Shown here piece by piece: positions 23,310 to 34,303 of a stretch of DNA of 64,000 nucleotides; position 1 is the first letter of the stretch, and every line of letters starts with the position of its first letter. Position numbers and translations under genes: made by a program. Source of the stretch: Apiosordaria backusii (Eukaryota > Ascomycota > Sordariomycetes > Sordariales > Lasiosphaeriaceae); the NCBI GenBank assembly GCA_030549205.1, contig JAUKTV010000005.1:868001-932000 (forward strand). The letters are read 5' to 3'. Below the pieces are notes generated by a model that was not told where the DNA came from, searched no databases, and saw only the letters and a list, made by a program, of their open reading frames with translations.

Positions 23310-26165
23310 ATGTCGGCGCCCAACAGCCGACATGGCCCGCCATCAACACCACTTCATGAGCGCTCCAAGTCGCAAAGCACCAGCAAGCCCGGCATCCGCC
23401 TCGTCCCATACACACCGCCGAGAATTGATGCCGATGAGCGCGCCCCAAGCCAAGCCTCTTCGCGCGACAATGCATCAAGTCGCAATTCAGATCGAAATAG
23501 CGGTGACCAAACCATTCGACTTGTTGGGCACTCGAGGAGCAGGAGCAGCGGGATTGCAGAGGTGACGAGCAATATTCATGCCGGCAATGCTGGGCCTGCA
23601 TTGTCGTCTTCGGTGGGTGCGGGTCTCCCATTGGCGCGGGGGAGGAGTGAAAGAGTTTCAGGCATGAAACCCTTGGTCAGCCCCTCGGGGGTGGGCCAAG
23701 GAGGTCCAACCGTTTCCGCTCTTAAGTCACCGTCTGAAGATTCGCCCAACGTCACGACATATCCTGCATCAACGCGATCTTCCCGCGCAAGCGAGTCGCC
23801 ATCCCCAGTCGGCTCCTCCCACACTGCCACCAGGTCCAGGTCCTCGTCCAGAGCCCCTTCTAGACGACGTACCATTATCGTCACCAACCCCGACAAGACG
23901 TTTACCCTTGTTCGCAATGACCCAGACGCAGAGTCCTCCGTGTCCCCCAGTCACCCGGCCCGCGACAGCCTTGTGTCCCCTTCCCTGTCATATGCTTCGA
24001 GATCGAGCACGCATGACCGGCCTTCGATCCTCTCGTGGGCCGAGAGCCGTGCAGACACCCCCATGACAGGCGCAAGCACTGTCATTCCAGATCACACACC
24101 TTCTGAGCCGCCCTCCCCCATACCCTCATCTCCAGGCTCTTCAACCATACACTTATCTGAAGATCCTATTACTGCATCGTCTTCGTCCCCCTGGAACTAC
24201 CGCATGGTCGGTGGCCTGCGAAAGGTAGCCCAGACACCCGAGCCACCCTCCATCAAGGAGCCACACCGCGAGCCGGAATCACTGCCCTCGGACAGACCTC
24301 TCTCCCCGCTACTCGAGGACCCTACCGGCAAAGAGGAAGAAGTAACGCCCACCAAGACGGTAGTGTCCAAGGCGTCTTTCGCGTCCGGCGTATCCGATCA
24401 AACTATCGACACCGTCTCAGTGAGCACAAACTACAAAGTCTACGGTCCCGGCTCATCACCAGCCCAGGAATCCAACGACAGTCTTCTATTCAACCGGCCC
24501 GGTACTTCCAACTGGGAGGTCCTGGGCGAGGCTTCACCAGCTCCCGCTGTCAAGAGCAGCCCATTGGCGTCATCGGCAGCATCGTCGTCAGGAGGGGAAA
24601 ACGACAACTACGTCGTCTATGGCGAGTCGTCACCGTCACCATCTTCGTCGCTTATCACCGTAGCCAAAAAGCCTCGTCCAAGCTATTCTCAGGAGAGCTT
24701 GCGAGTTGCGCCGCTCAGGTCAGCCAAGAAGAAGTCGTACGAACACGTTGGATACTACAAGCAACGATCTCGAGAGAATCTTCGGTCGCGCACCAATTCT
24801 GTTCATTCATTGAAGAGCGTTTCCTCGGTTATTGGCAAGCAGGATCCGTCGTTATTGGTGGCCCCGGTTGCCATCAACCTTGGGCTATTGTCACCGCGGG
24901 CCGCCCGTGGAGGTGACTCGGGAAGCACCTCGCAGCTGCCCACATGGTTGGCGCCGCCAGCTACAGCGTCATCCTCCAGACCTGAAAGCTCTAACACACA
25001 ACGAACATCGGTCCCAATGACCACCGCCGCTCCCCATCAATGGAGCTCACAGCTTTCTACGGTTCAGTCTGAAAGCGAGGTTGAAAGCAGCGCAATGCCT
25101 ACCCGGTCTGTTTCGCCACTCTCCGAATCCTCCGTCGGACATCATCGCCGTCGCAGCAGTGCTGGATGGGTAAGCTCCATGCACAGTCGTCAGATGCACA
25201 GCGTGTCGTCATCCATCGCCGGCCAACTGGAAGAAGGCGCCGAGACCAGCTCGGGAAGCGATTCACTCCATCGACCACAACCAAGTTTGTCGAGAGGAGG
25301 CCCACCACAGATACGCATGGTGCGTGACCAGGACGAACATGGAGATGGAATTGCGGATCTGGAACACAGACCATCCAGGACAGGGCTTTCAAGCTACTTC
25401 ACCAACACCAACAGCTCTAGCAGAGGTCTTCACTCCAGTGGGAGCTCGAGATCTCGTGGCAACAGCTTCAGTTCCCAGGTTCCCGCCTGGGCCAAGGTCT
25501 ATTATGGATCAGGCGAAAGGCGCTGGCTTGGAAGGTCACCTTCCTTCATGTCTATTTCTGAAAGCAGCAGCAGACCCGGCAGCTCAAGATTCTACAACGA
25601 CGGCGACTCTCCCACCGAGGACCAGTTTCCGCCAAATATCTACAGCCCCAGGAAACGCGCCAGAGAAGTTCAAGGCGAGCATCCCTTTTTCGGCCAATCG
25701 GAAATGGCCATCACACCAGCACCTGGTCCGGACTACAATGTTTTCCGAACATTACGACAGAAGACATCCAGTATCTGGTCCCCGCATCTCCGGCAAGATC
25801 GCCGCGCCAGTCGCTACAGCATGTGGGACCCACCCAGCGTCAACTGGTCGGCTGATACCGGTTTGATGGGCAAACGCAACGCTCAAGTAGTGCTCTTCAT
25901 TATCGGGTTCATCTTCCCATTTGCCTGGATGATTGGAGCCATCTTGCCGTTGCCTAAGAGGTACACACTTGAGAAGGAATCCGCTCAGAAACAGCCAGAG
26001 TACAGTTATCAGCCACAAGCGGGAGATGAAAGGAGATATGAGACTGTGCGGTGGTGGAGGAATCTGAACCGCATAATGTCTGTTGTCGGGCTTCTCATCA
26101 TCGGCGCCGTGGTCGCTCTGGCCGTTGTCGGTGTCAGACAAGGATGGGGACAGAAATCACGATAA
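23310..26165 (+). CDS. Large serine-rich fungal protein with two C-terminal membrane spans
   Basis: Intronless frame of 951 residues from an ATG in GAGCCATGT context. Residues 1-850 are mostly disordered and very rich in Ser, Pro and Thr, with conserved-looking islands (WNYRMVGGLRKVAQTPE, NYKVYGPGS, NWEVLGE, NYVVYGESS, HVGYYKQRSRENLRSRTNS). The repeated xY(K/V)VYGxxS pattern may be a linear binding motif. Two hydrophobic helices follow at about 859-882 and 922-942, separated by a charged loop, and the protein ends in a short basic tail. This suggests a tail-anchored or hairpin membrane protein with a long cytosolic regulatory region, perhaps with many phosphorylation sites. I do not know a named family. 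Confidence 0.85.
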   Translation: MSAPNSRHGPPSTPLHERSKSQSTSKPGIRLVPYTPPRIDADERAPSQASSRDNASSRNSDRNSGDQTIRLVGHSRSRSSGIAEVTSNIHAGNAGPALSSSVGAGLPLARGRSERVSGMKPLVSPSGVGQGGPTVSALKSPSEDSPNVTTYPASTRSSRASESPSPVGSSHTATRSRSSSRAPSRRRTIIVTNPDKTFTLVRNDPDAESSVSPSHPARDSLVSPSLSYASRSSTHDRPSILSWAESRADTPMTGASTVIPDHTPSEPPSPIPSSPGSSTIHLSEDPITASSSSPWNYRMVGGLRKVAQTPEPPSIKEPHREPESLPSDRPLSPLLEDPTGKEEEVTPTKTVVSKASFASGVSDQTIDTVSVSTNYKVYGPGSSPAQESNDSLLFNRPGTSNWEVLGEASPAPAVKSSPLASSAASSSGGENDNYVVYGESSPSPSSSLITVAKKPRPSYSQESLRVAPLRSAKKKSYEHVGYYKQRSRENLRSRTNSVHSLKSVSSVIGKQDPSLLVAPVAINLGLLSPRAARGGDSGSTSQLPTWLAPPATASSSRPESSNTQRTSVPMTTAAPHQWSSQLSTVQSESEVESSAMPTRSVSPLSESSVGHHRRRSSAGWVSSMHSRQMHSVSSSIAGQLEEGAETSSGSDSLHRPQPSLSRGGPPQIRMVRDQDEHGDGIADLEHRPSRTGLSSYFTNTNSSSRGLHSSGSSRSRGNSFSSQVPAWAKVYYGSGERRWLGRSPSFMSISESSSRPGSSRFYNDGDSPTEDQFPPNIYSPRKRAREVQGEHPFFGQSEMAITPAPGPDYNVFRTLRQKTSSIWSPHLRQDRRASRYSMWDPPSVNWSADTGLMGKRNAQVVLFIIGFIFPFAWMIGAILPLPKRYTLEKESAQKQPEYSYQPQAGDERRYETVRWWRNLNRIMSVVGLLIIGAVVALAVVGVRQGWGQKSR

Positions 26166-27956
26166 TACATGATCATTCACTCACTTACACTCTCGCACAA
26201 ATATCACTTTGCTCGATTCAGAGCACCGATCACCATACAATCTTTACAAACCTACCACACACACGTGCGCTCTACATCCATCCAATCATCTGGATTGGAC
26301 CAGCCTCGACCAATTAATGGTCGCACGATTTGGGCATTTTCCAGGCCCACTTCAGTACATATACATCATCTACCGGGACGAAATTTTACGACAGCTTCGA
26401 CGACAACCAACATTTAATGCCTGACGGTTCCTCTTTTGACGTGCAACCTCAAAATAGATCTCGATACCGCATGGGTTTTTCATCTTGACGGATTAATGAG
26501 AGGCCTTCATGGCAGCCCATTTCCTTTATTTCAACACCAACGAATTTTCTTCGAACCATTTCACTTCATATTTTCAAACGTGTCGTTACTACATTTTTTT
26601 TTGTCATTTACTGGCCAGTGCCGCGTCTTTGACGGCGGCACTGATGAAGGAGAAGAGCCGAGGAAGAGAGGAAGAGAGAAGACTGGGGGGGCGTTTTGAA
26701 CTGGAGATACCCCGTCGTTTGCTTTTGCTTATTTTCCAAAGACACATCATCAAATGGAGTCGGGCGAGATCTTTTTGACATTCTTTGCTTATTTTCTGGC
26801 GGCTACAAGCAAAAACCAAGTATATATATATTCTCGATACGGCCTGTTTTTCTTTTTTTGTCTTTGTATTAACACTATCATCATGTTGTTTCCAATTCTT
26901 TGAGTTGGAGATTTTATTACAACCCACCCTATACTTATTACTTAGTTTTTAAACTTTTTTATTTCCCCCCTTGAAAGACAGGGAGGTTTAAAAAGGGGCG
27001 GTTGGTTGGACAAAGCAGTTTTGGCAGCTGGAGAGAGGAGGTGGCTGGTACTGCGAAAACTTATGCAAATTACGATAGTCACGTACGAAACGTAGTGCAA
27101 ACAAACATTTGAACACATTTTAGACTTTTTGTCTTGAATCTAGTGACTTGCTCTGTCTTTGTGGTGAATGTTAACATGGCTAGCTTTGAAGTTCGTCCCA
27201 GCAAGTATGGCTTCTTGTGTAAGTTGGCCAAGTGGCAGTTGACAGCACACGAAACTCAACCTCAGGTTAAACAAGAGCTGAAGAAGAATCCATGACTGAA
27301 CTCACCCCGACTTGGGATAAACTTACTACACCTTGACTAAGGTACTAACCTAACAAAGGCTCAACACCAAACTTAACACCACATCATGTAGCTTTATCTT
27401 TGGACTGATTAAAAGATGGCACAAGAAGGATGCAGACCTAGAAGTTCCAAAGATTTTTACCATGGGGCTTGTTGACTACCTGGCTGGTTTGATAGCATGG
27501 ATGTTTGACAAGAGGGGACCGTGTCTTGATGTTCAACTTCTCTCTATTCGTGTACCTTATCCGAACTACACTATATGGGTGCACAAGGACAACACCATTC
27601 CCTGAGCGACCAGAGGTAGGATGGGTACCAGTTATTTTTATATTTTCATTTCAGATATCATTCCTTCATTTCAGATATCATTCCTTCACTTCAGATATCA
27701 TTCCTTCATTTCAGATATCATTCTTCTTGGAATCTCATGATACTCTACAGCAAACCCCTCTGCTATGTAGCAAAACAAAAGAAGAAAGATGCAATGCTAC
27801 CGCTTGAATTACGCCTTCCCTGTCCCATGCGTGCGCCCATCGCCATGCTTCAGTAACGCACAGCCCGAGTATATCCCTCCTTCACCTCTCTTATCTACAC
27901 TCTTACATTCTTATCTTACCTTCCCTGGCTATATTTCTCGCTCATTTCCCCGCCGT
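26166..27956. other. Intergenic region with one orphan coding-like exon
   Basis: Mostly AT-rich flank. A stop-free plus-strand segment at 27,393-27,605 translates to a 70-residue peptide with a clear protein look (DYLAGLIAWMFDKRGP, YPNYTIWVHKD). It follows a plausible TGTAG acceptor, and a candidate first exon with GTAAGT donor lies at 27,176-27,218, but the phases do not match directly. It may be the remnant or an unresolved exon of a small gene. Confidence 0.35.
27641..27724. repeat. 20-bp tandem repeat, about four copies
   Basis: TTCAGATATCATTCCTTCAT is repeated with a strict 20-base period and one or two substitutions. Confidence 0.95.
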
Positions 27957-29838
27957 CTACATGGCCTTCCTCAACGTCTCCTTCACCAAACTATTCTCCC
28001 GACTCCTCGTCCGCCTGGCCTCAACCTCCCTCTTCACCTCCCTCATCATCTCATCCAATTCCTCCTCCATATCCGCCGAAATACCCATCACGGGCTCCCT
28101 GCTCGAGTCCAAACTCTCCGAGCTAGCTGTCCTCTTCAAACCAGACTTGTCACCCTTCTTATCAGTGACAACACCCGCCTTGGCATTCCTTTGCTCAAGA
28201 GCCTTCTTCACGACCTTGACTCCAGGGGAAGCAAAGAACGCCATGAGCAATGCAGTCCCGACCACAGCGTAAAAGTACACCCTCTTCCAGACGGTGATCG
28301 ACCCGCTAAAGGACAAGATCAAGAACGGAGCGACAGCGAAGGAAAAGGTGAGTTGGGTGGTGAGCCATGAGGCGAGATCGTACCACTTTTTGGAGGGGAG
28401 AGGCGCCTGAGTCTTGGGGTCAAGAAAGAAGGGGCGGACGAAACGGCGAAGTTCTGTACAAATTAGCCTGGATTACGAACATAGAAGAAAATGATAAAAA
28501 AGGGAACGTACTCTTTGCAACAGTCTGAATAAAACTGGCCAGCATAAACGACAGGTAATACCCAGGGTAAAACCCATGCCAAAACGCCGAGGTCGTGAAG
28601 GTCGCCAAACTAGCTCTGAAACCGGGCTTCTTTCCCCTAGGCGTAACCCGCAAGTAAATATAGTTCCTCAACCAAAGGTTGGTGTTGATGTTCCACGCGC
28701 CCAAGTAACCCCTTGTGTTCTGCGCAAACTCCACCTCCCAAGGGTTGATATTTTGGAGTCTGTCCCAAGACACCTTTCCAGTCTTTGGGTCAACACCCTT
28801 GTAACCAAGGCCAGCCAGAATGCACGCGCCCTCCGTCATGGTCCAGACGCCATAGTATTTACAGCGCGCGGTGAAGCCGACCATGTGGAGCACAAAGAGC
28901 CGGTGGAGAAACCCATAGGTAACAAACTTGTCCTCCAGAAGCACCTTGGGGTAGTAGTGGGCAGACAGCTTGAGGAAGGAAAAGGTCCAGATCAAGCCAG
29001 CGGCTAGCTTCAGCATGGCGGGCGTCCCACTGCGGGGAATCTTGCGCTTGCGCCGGGTAGGCGGCTTCTTGGACGGGTCAACGTTCGCCGGCACTTCGAA
29101 CATGGTAGTGTCAAGCCACCGGCGGTACTCAACAAAATCGAATGCGGGGCCGATCAGCATGCTGGGGAAGAAGAAGACATAGCCCGCGTAGTTGAGCAGG
29201 CTGGGAAGCTCTACAAGACGCCTGTCTTTTTGGTGGTCGGAAAGGTCGGCTTCGGGGAGCACGCCGTCGGCCACGTTCCAACAGAAGGCGCTCAGCTTCA
29301 TGACCAAGACCATCTGGGCGCCCGTGATATCGACTGAGCGGGGGCTGTTGGCTTGCATGCGCGCAATATGGTTGATGCTCATGTGGCCCATCAAAAAGAC
29401 GAAGCCAATCCATGGCATGTATGGCGAGCCCCTGAGGTACTTCGCGATGGCGTAGGTACCTACTGCCGAGATCAAAATCGTTCGGAGGCCATCCCAGAGA
29501 TCGAAAAGTCCGACGAGGTAAAACAAGGATATCGAGATGGAGAAGAGGTTTTTTTGCTCGGGACGCGCATCGGGAACTCGTTTTAGGAGGCCGGCGAGAG
29601 GGTACGATAGGAGGAACGAGAAGACGAGTTTTACTATTCAGCGACATGTCAGCACCCAAGACTTTCCCTACAGTCTTCCAAGCCAGAATCATCGCAGAGG
29701 GAAAACATACACTCATCTGGGCCAGCGCCGATCCTGTCGGCTAGCCAAACGAATGCTATAACAGACGACGTCAGCAAACCGACACCCAGAACTGATCTCG
29801 GAGGGGGCGCCCATACGCGCGTTTATGAATGGTATCAT
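27957..29838 (-). CDS. ALE1: Lysophospholipid acyltransferase, MBOAT family (ALE1-like)
   Basis: Model on the minus strand: exons 29817-29838, 29711-29755, 28512-29633 and 27957-28453, 561 residues. The first exon codes only seven residues (MIPFINA) and the second fifteen; both were found by matching phases (GTATGG and GTATGT donors). ALE1 adds acyl chains to lysophospholipids in the ER. MBOAT landmarks are the Asn in AWNINTNLWL (about residue 337) and the catalytic His in FWHGFYPGYY (about residue 375). Many hydrophobic spans are present, and the Arg/Lys-rich tail of about 80 residues is cytosolic in this family. GPAFDF and SINHI are also typical. Confidence 0.92.
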
Positions 29839-30517
29839 GGTAACCAATAATCTAGAATCTGGCAAATGCGCAAGGGCGTTACAAAGCGTCGCTCTCGGAG
29901 TTGTGGTATACCATCACGAGGTAGTTTCGATCAGTTGCAGGAACTGAAGTAGTTGCTGGAGAGGAGCACGAGAAGCCGTTTGCTCTCGGAACGGCGACAA
30001 GGTTTATGCGACAGGAGATGTCAGAAAGATAAAGAGCGCTTAAAGAAGTCCAAGTTCAGATGGCTATAAATGATGGCGATAAATAAAGAGCAAGTTTAGC
30101 TTGTATACAGTTTTACCCAAAGTGCTAAAATGACGATGAGCAGCAGCCGTTTTTTTCATCGGATCGTTGAGGATGCCAAATAAGGTCATTGAACCGTTGG
30201 GGACTGATGGGGAATTTTGGTGGGTCCACTGCTGTGACATCACCAGACCATAGCCGCACGGTTTTCGATTTTTGGCATGTGCTGAGCGTCGCTCATTGGC
30301 TCCACTTTTGGCGCCCCTATATCAACATCTACCTACCTATGGACGTGTGGTGGGTGGTATAGTAGGTACATTGAATCGTACACCGCTCCTGAAGTAGTGA
30401 TTTGATCCCATGGTAGGCATGTTTCTGTGTCTCAACCTTCTTCTTGGTTGGACTGGGGCGCGGAGAGGACCTGCCTTGAAGATGGGTCTGCTCTGGGTTC
30501 CTGGCCACTAAACTCCA
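29839..30517. other. Intergenic region
   Basis: Holds the upstream region of ALE1 and the 3' flank of MMM1. No gene or repeat is recognised. Confidence 0.6.
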
Positions 30518-31829
30518 TCACGTAGGCATATCAATGCCTGGAAGAGAACCTGGCATAGACCCTGACACCGAGTATGTATCGTCTGCCACTGGACGCCGTC
30601 TGTAGCGGAGCCCATCTGCCTCAGGCTCAATTTCATGACGAACCTCTTTGGCAATATCACCCCCTTGCGCCTTATTTATTGATTGCTCAATATTAGCAAT
30701 AATCTCGTCGCCCCCGCGCGTGTTCTTCTTCCGCGGCCACATGCTGGGAAGCTCAATCTCCTGAAACCTTGGTTCGACGCACCGCTCATCAAACCATCGA
30801 TGGAGACGCGACTCGACCAGCTGGGCAATCTTGGGAACATCTTGTAGCCTTGATCGACTGCCCAAAAGACTGCGGATAGAGAAGTCAAGTCGGTAATCGT
30901 CGAGAAAGGTAAACGTCATTTTGGTAGGCGTGTTCTCCGAAGGGTTGCTCGGAATAAACGAGATGGACAGTGTGCCGCTGAAACGAACAACAGACACAGC
31001 CAATGCCACAGGAAGAACAGCGCTCAGTCGCTTGGGGAAATTGAGGAGTAGCTTTGTCTCGACAGCCAGGGTGATCATGTCGCTAAGGTCGACATCCATC
31101 CTCGCCTGAAGACGGGCGCCTTCCCTGGTGGCCAGTTTGGGGTCAAACGCCTTGCCTGCTCCAAAATGGAGACCATCTTCATCCACCGGTATGATGCGAC
31201 AGTTGCTGAAGATGGGGAAATCTTCACCCAGGCTCAGCTCTGATACCCGTATCTCGTCCACAAAGTCCGGCCTTGAATTTCCATTGAGCGCCTTGCTCAG
31301 AGATGTGAGTATGGCATCGTCGTGCTGCGCATCGCTGCGGAACTGGGCAATAGTTTGCGCAACCAACACATTGAACCAATCCAAGCTTTCTGGCTGGTGG
31401 CTGTCCACCTTATAGTATGTCTTATCTAGAATCGAGCCGATGGTCAGGGTCGGTGGGTTCGATCGGAGAATGCTCGATTTCTTCTTGTTGAGGGCAGGAT
31501 GGGCTGGTGGTTGGGAACCTTGGCGTTGCGTTGCCGCCGACCGAAGACTGAGAAGAGATTTCTTATGCGCAAGAGTCCTCGACCTCCGTTCGTTGGCACG
31601 AAGAGAGGCGGTTTCCTCTGTTGATGGCGCTTCGCCAAAGATGAAGAATTTGATAAAGGCAGCAATCAGCAGCACTACCGACAGCTGCCCGAGGATGAGG
31701 CCTTGGAGGAAGGATAATCTGAAAAATGCAATTGATTCTGTCAGTCTCGGAACTGACTGAGACTAAGTAGTTATAGCTGAAAAGAACTCACGAAGGCTCC
31801 GACCTAGCTGGGCAAACATCCTGGGCCAT
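30518..31829 (-). CDS. MMM1: Maintenance of mitochondrial morphology protein 1 (ERMES subunit MMM1)
   Basis: Model: exons 31792-31829 and 30518-31718, 412 residues. The first exon (MAQDVCPARSEP) is spliced to SLSFLQGLILGQLSVV. MMM1 is the ER-anchored subunit of the ER-mitochondria encounter structure and moves phospholipids between the two membranes. A single membrane helix lies at about 15-38 (LSVVLLIAAFIKFFIF), then a Ser/Arg-rich linker. The SMP lipid-transfer domain runs from about 130 to 350 (ESLDWFNVLVAQTI, then LARMDVDLSDM-type strands and SISFIP). The disordered tail ends in SMPGSLPGIDMPT. Sequence and exon structure agree closely with Neurospora-type MMM1. Confidence 0.95.
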
Positions 31830-32242
31830 TTTGGACTTCGGGTGTTTCTGAGAATAACCTGGAGGTATACAAGAGTGCGATGACGGCAGCTTGCAACTTG
31901 ACAAGGCACTGGAAAGATAGTGCTCTTATCTTATCATAGCGTGTCACTGGCCCACTGCGTGCCGCCTGCAGGGGACCAACACTGCGGCAGGCACCCCGGA
32001 TTAGGCACGCTTGGCGCCAGCAGCTGCGAAGCTTCAAGGGACAGGCGCAGCAGCTCACTTCAAGTTCCAGGTTAAACCTTTATGACCATCCTCATACACT
32101 TTAATTGCAAGTTACGACGTTGACGACCACTGATTTTGTACAAGAGATACTATTAGTATCTATTCTTCTTTTGAAGAACACGTAAACGCAACTCCCCGAC
32201 AGTCCCGAATCCATTCAGTGTCAACTCCCAGCACAAGCAGCG
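31830..32242. promoter_or_regulatory. Shared divergent promoter of MMM1 and VPS45
   Basis: Only 413 bases separate the two start codons, which point away from each other, so both core promoters must lie here. No clear TATA box is seen on either side. The arrangement may couple expression of the two membrane-biology genes, which is an inference. Confidence 0.6.
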
Positions 32243-34061
32243 ATGGACGTGGTGCAAGCCGTGACGGGCTACGTCACCAAGATGGTGTCGGCCGGCGACA
32301 GCACATCCGGGACGGCGCAATCGGCCAAGATGAAGATTCTGCTGCTAGACAGGGAAACTATGGCTTTCATATCGACCGCAGTCACGCAATCAACACTTCT
32401 CAACCATGAGGTGTATCTCACAGATCGCCTGGACAAGGCGAATCGAGAAAAGATGCGCCATCTGCGTTGCCTGTGTTTCGTGAGACCAGACCCGGATTCC
32501 ATAGGCCTTCTCATTGATGAGCTGCGGGAGCCAAAGTATGGAGAATACCATCTTTTCTTCAGCAATGTTGCCAAAAAGTCCACACTGGAGCGTCTGGCCG
32601 AGGCTGACGATCACGAAGTCGTCAAGCTTGTCCAAGAATATTTCCTGGACTATGTGATCATCAACCCCGACCTATTCTCCCTCAACATGTCTCAACCCCT
32701 GTACCGGATATGGAGTGGGAACCCGGACACGTGGAATAGAGACTCTCTTCAGCGCGCATCCGAAGGCCTCATTGCTGTCCTGCTGTCGCTCAAGAAAAAG
32801 CCCTTGATCAGATACCAAAAGTCTAGCCCCCTGGCCCAGAAATTGGCATCAGAAGTGCGCTATCATATTACACAAGAAGACCAGCTCTTTGATTTCCGCA
32901 AGGTTGACACACCACCAATTCTTCTCATCCTAGACCGAAGAGAAGATCCCATTACTCCTTTGCTCATGCAATGGACATACCAAGCCATGGTACACCATCT
33001 CCTCGGCATTCACAACGGCCGTGTCGATCTAAGTAGCGTGCCTGATATCCGTCCCGAACTCAAAGAGATTGTTCTATCTCAGGACCAGGACCCATTCTTC
33101 AAGAAGAACATGTACCTCAACTTCGGCGACTTAGGAAGCAACATCAAAGACTACGTCGAACAATACCAATCCAAGACCAAAAACAACGCCGACATCGAGT
33201 CAATAGCGGACATGAAGCGTTTTATCGAAGAGTACCCCGAGTTTCGAAAACTATCGGGCAATGTCAGCAAGCACGTTGCCCTCGTCTCTGAGCTGAGTAG
33301 GCGAATAGGCGCAGAACACCTGATGGAAGTCAGCGAGTTGGAGCAAAGCATAGCTTGCAACGACAATCATGGAACTGATCTCAAGGTATGGTTCTTCATG
33401 AAACGTTCCGGCCGGGATTCCTACTGACTGTCTGTAGAACATCCAAACCCAAATCCAATCACCCACGCTTCTTCCCTCCTCCAAGCTCACTCTTGTAGCC
33501 CTCTACGGCCTCCGCTACAGCAAACATCCCTCCAATGCTCTCCCCCTTCTCATCGATTTACTCACAACTGTCGGTGGTGTCTCCGTTCGAGAAGCATCCC
33601 TAGTAAAGAAACTTCTCACCTACCATCAATCCCTCCATGCCTCCGCATCTGGAGCAGGCGGCATCACCGATCTCTTTGAATCCACCGGCCTCTTCAGCGC
33701 CGCCAACTCACGATTCAAGGGCCTCAAGGGCGTCGAAAACGTGTACACTCAGCACTCACCTCTCCTGGAGACCACGCTGCAAAATCTTGTGAAGGGGAAA
33801 CTCAGAGAAGGGCAATATCCCTTTGTGGATGGCAGTCCAAGCGTCAAAGACAAACCGCAGGATATCATTGTTTTTATCATCGGAGGGGCAACGTACGAGG
33901 AGGCGAAGATGGTGGCCGGGATCAATGCCAGCAGTCCCGGCGTTAGAGTCGTTTTGGGCGGAACGACGGTGCATAATGCTGCGACTTTCTTGGAGGAGGT
34001 GGAGGGGGCGGTGGATGGGTGGCCAGCTGATTCTCAGGGGGCAAGAGCAGGGAGGAGATAA
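32243..34061 (+). CDS. VPS45: VPS45, Sec1/Munc18 family vesicle-fusion regulator
   Basis: Model: exons 32243-33385 and 33438-34061, 588 residues, with a phase-0 intron of 52 bases. VPS45 binds the syntaxin Tlg2 and promotes SNARE assembly for Golgi-to-endosome traffic. SM-family landmarks are MKILLLDRETMAFIS (residues 30-45), VYLTDRLDK, LRCLCFVRP, the domain-2 motif LLILDRREDPITPLLMQWTY, and the C-terminal IIVFIIGGATYEEA followed by VVLGGTTVHN. Length fits the family (about 570-590). ATG at 32243 lies in AGCGATGG context; no upstream in-frame ATG competes. Confidence 0.96.
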
Positions 34062-34303
34062 ACTTGGGAGTCTTTTAGGGGTGTTAGACATATTATAATA
34101 AATGGTAATTCAGTCTCAGGTGAAATGTTGTCGCTGGTGAATGCTAACCTTTACACGGCGATATGGTCCGTGCGCTGGTGCCGCCAGGATGTTTGATCCG
34201 CAACTCCGAATTTGAAGCTTTGAACAACGACTGAGTGAGATTGGATGATCGTTGAGTGATACATCGGTTCGTCCGGTACATTCCCATAAAATCGGTTTTC
34301 AAG

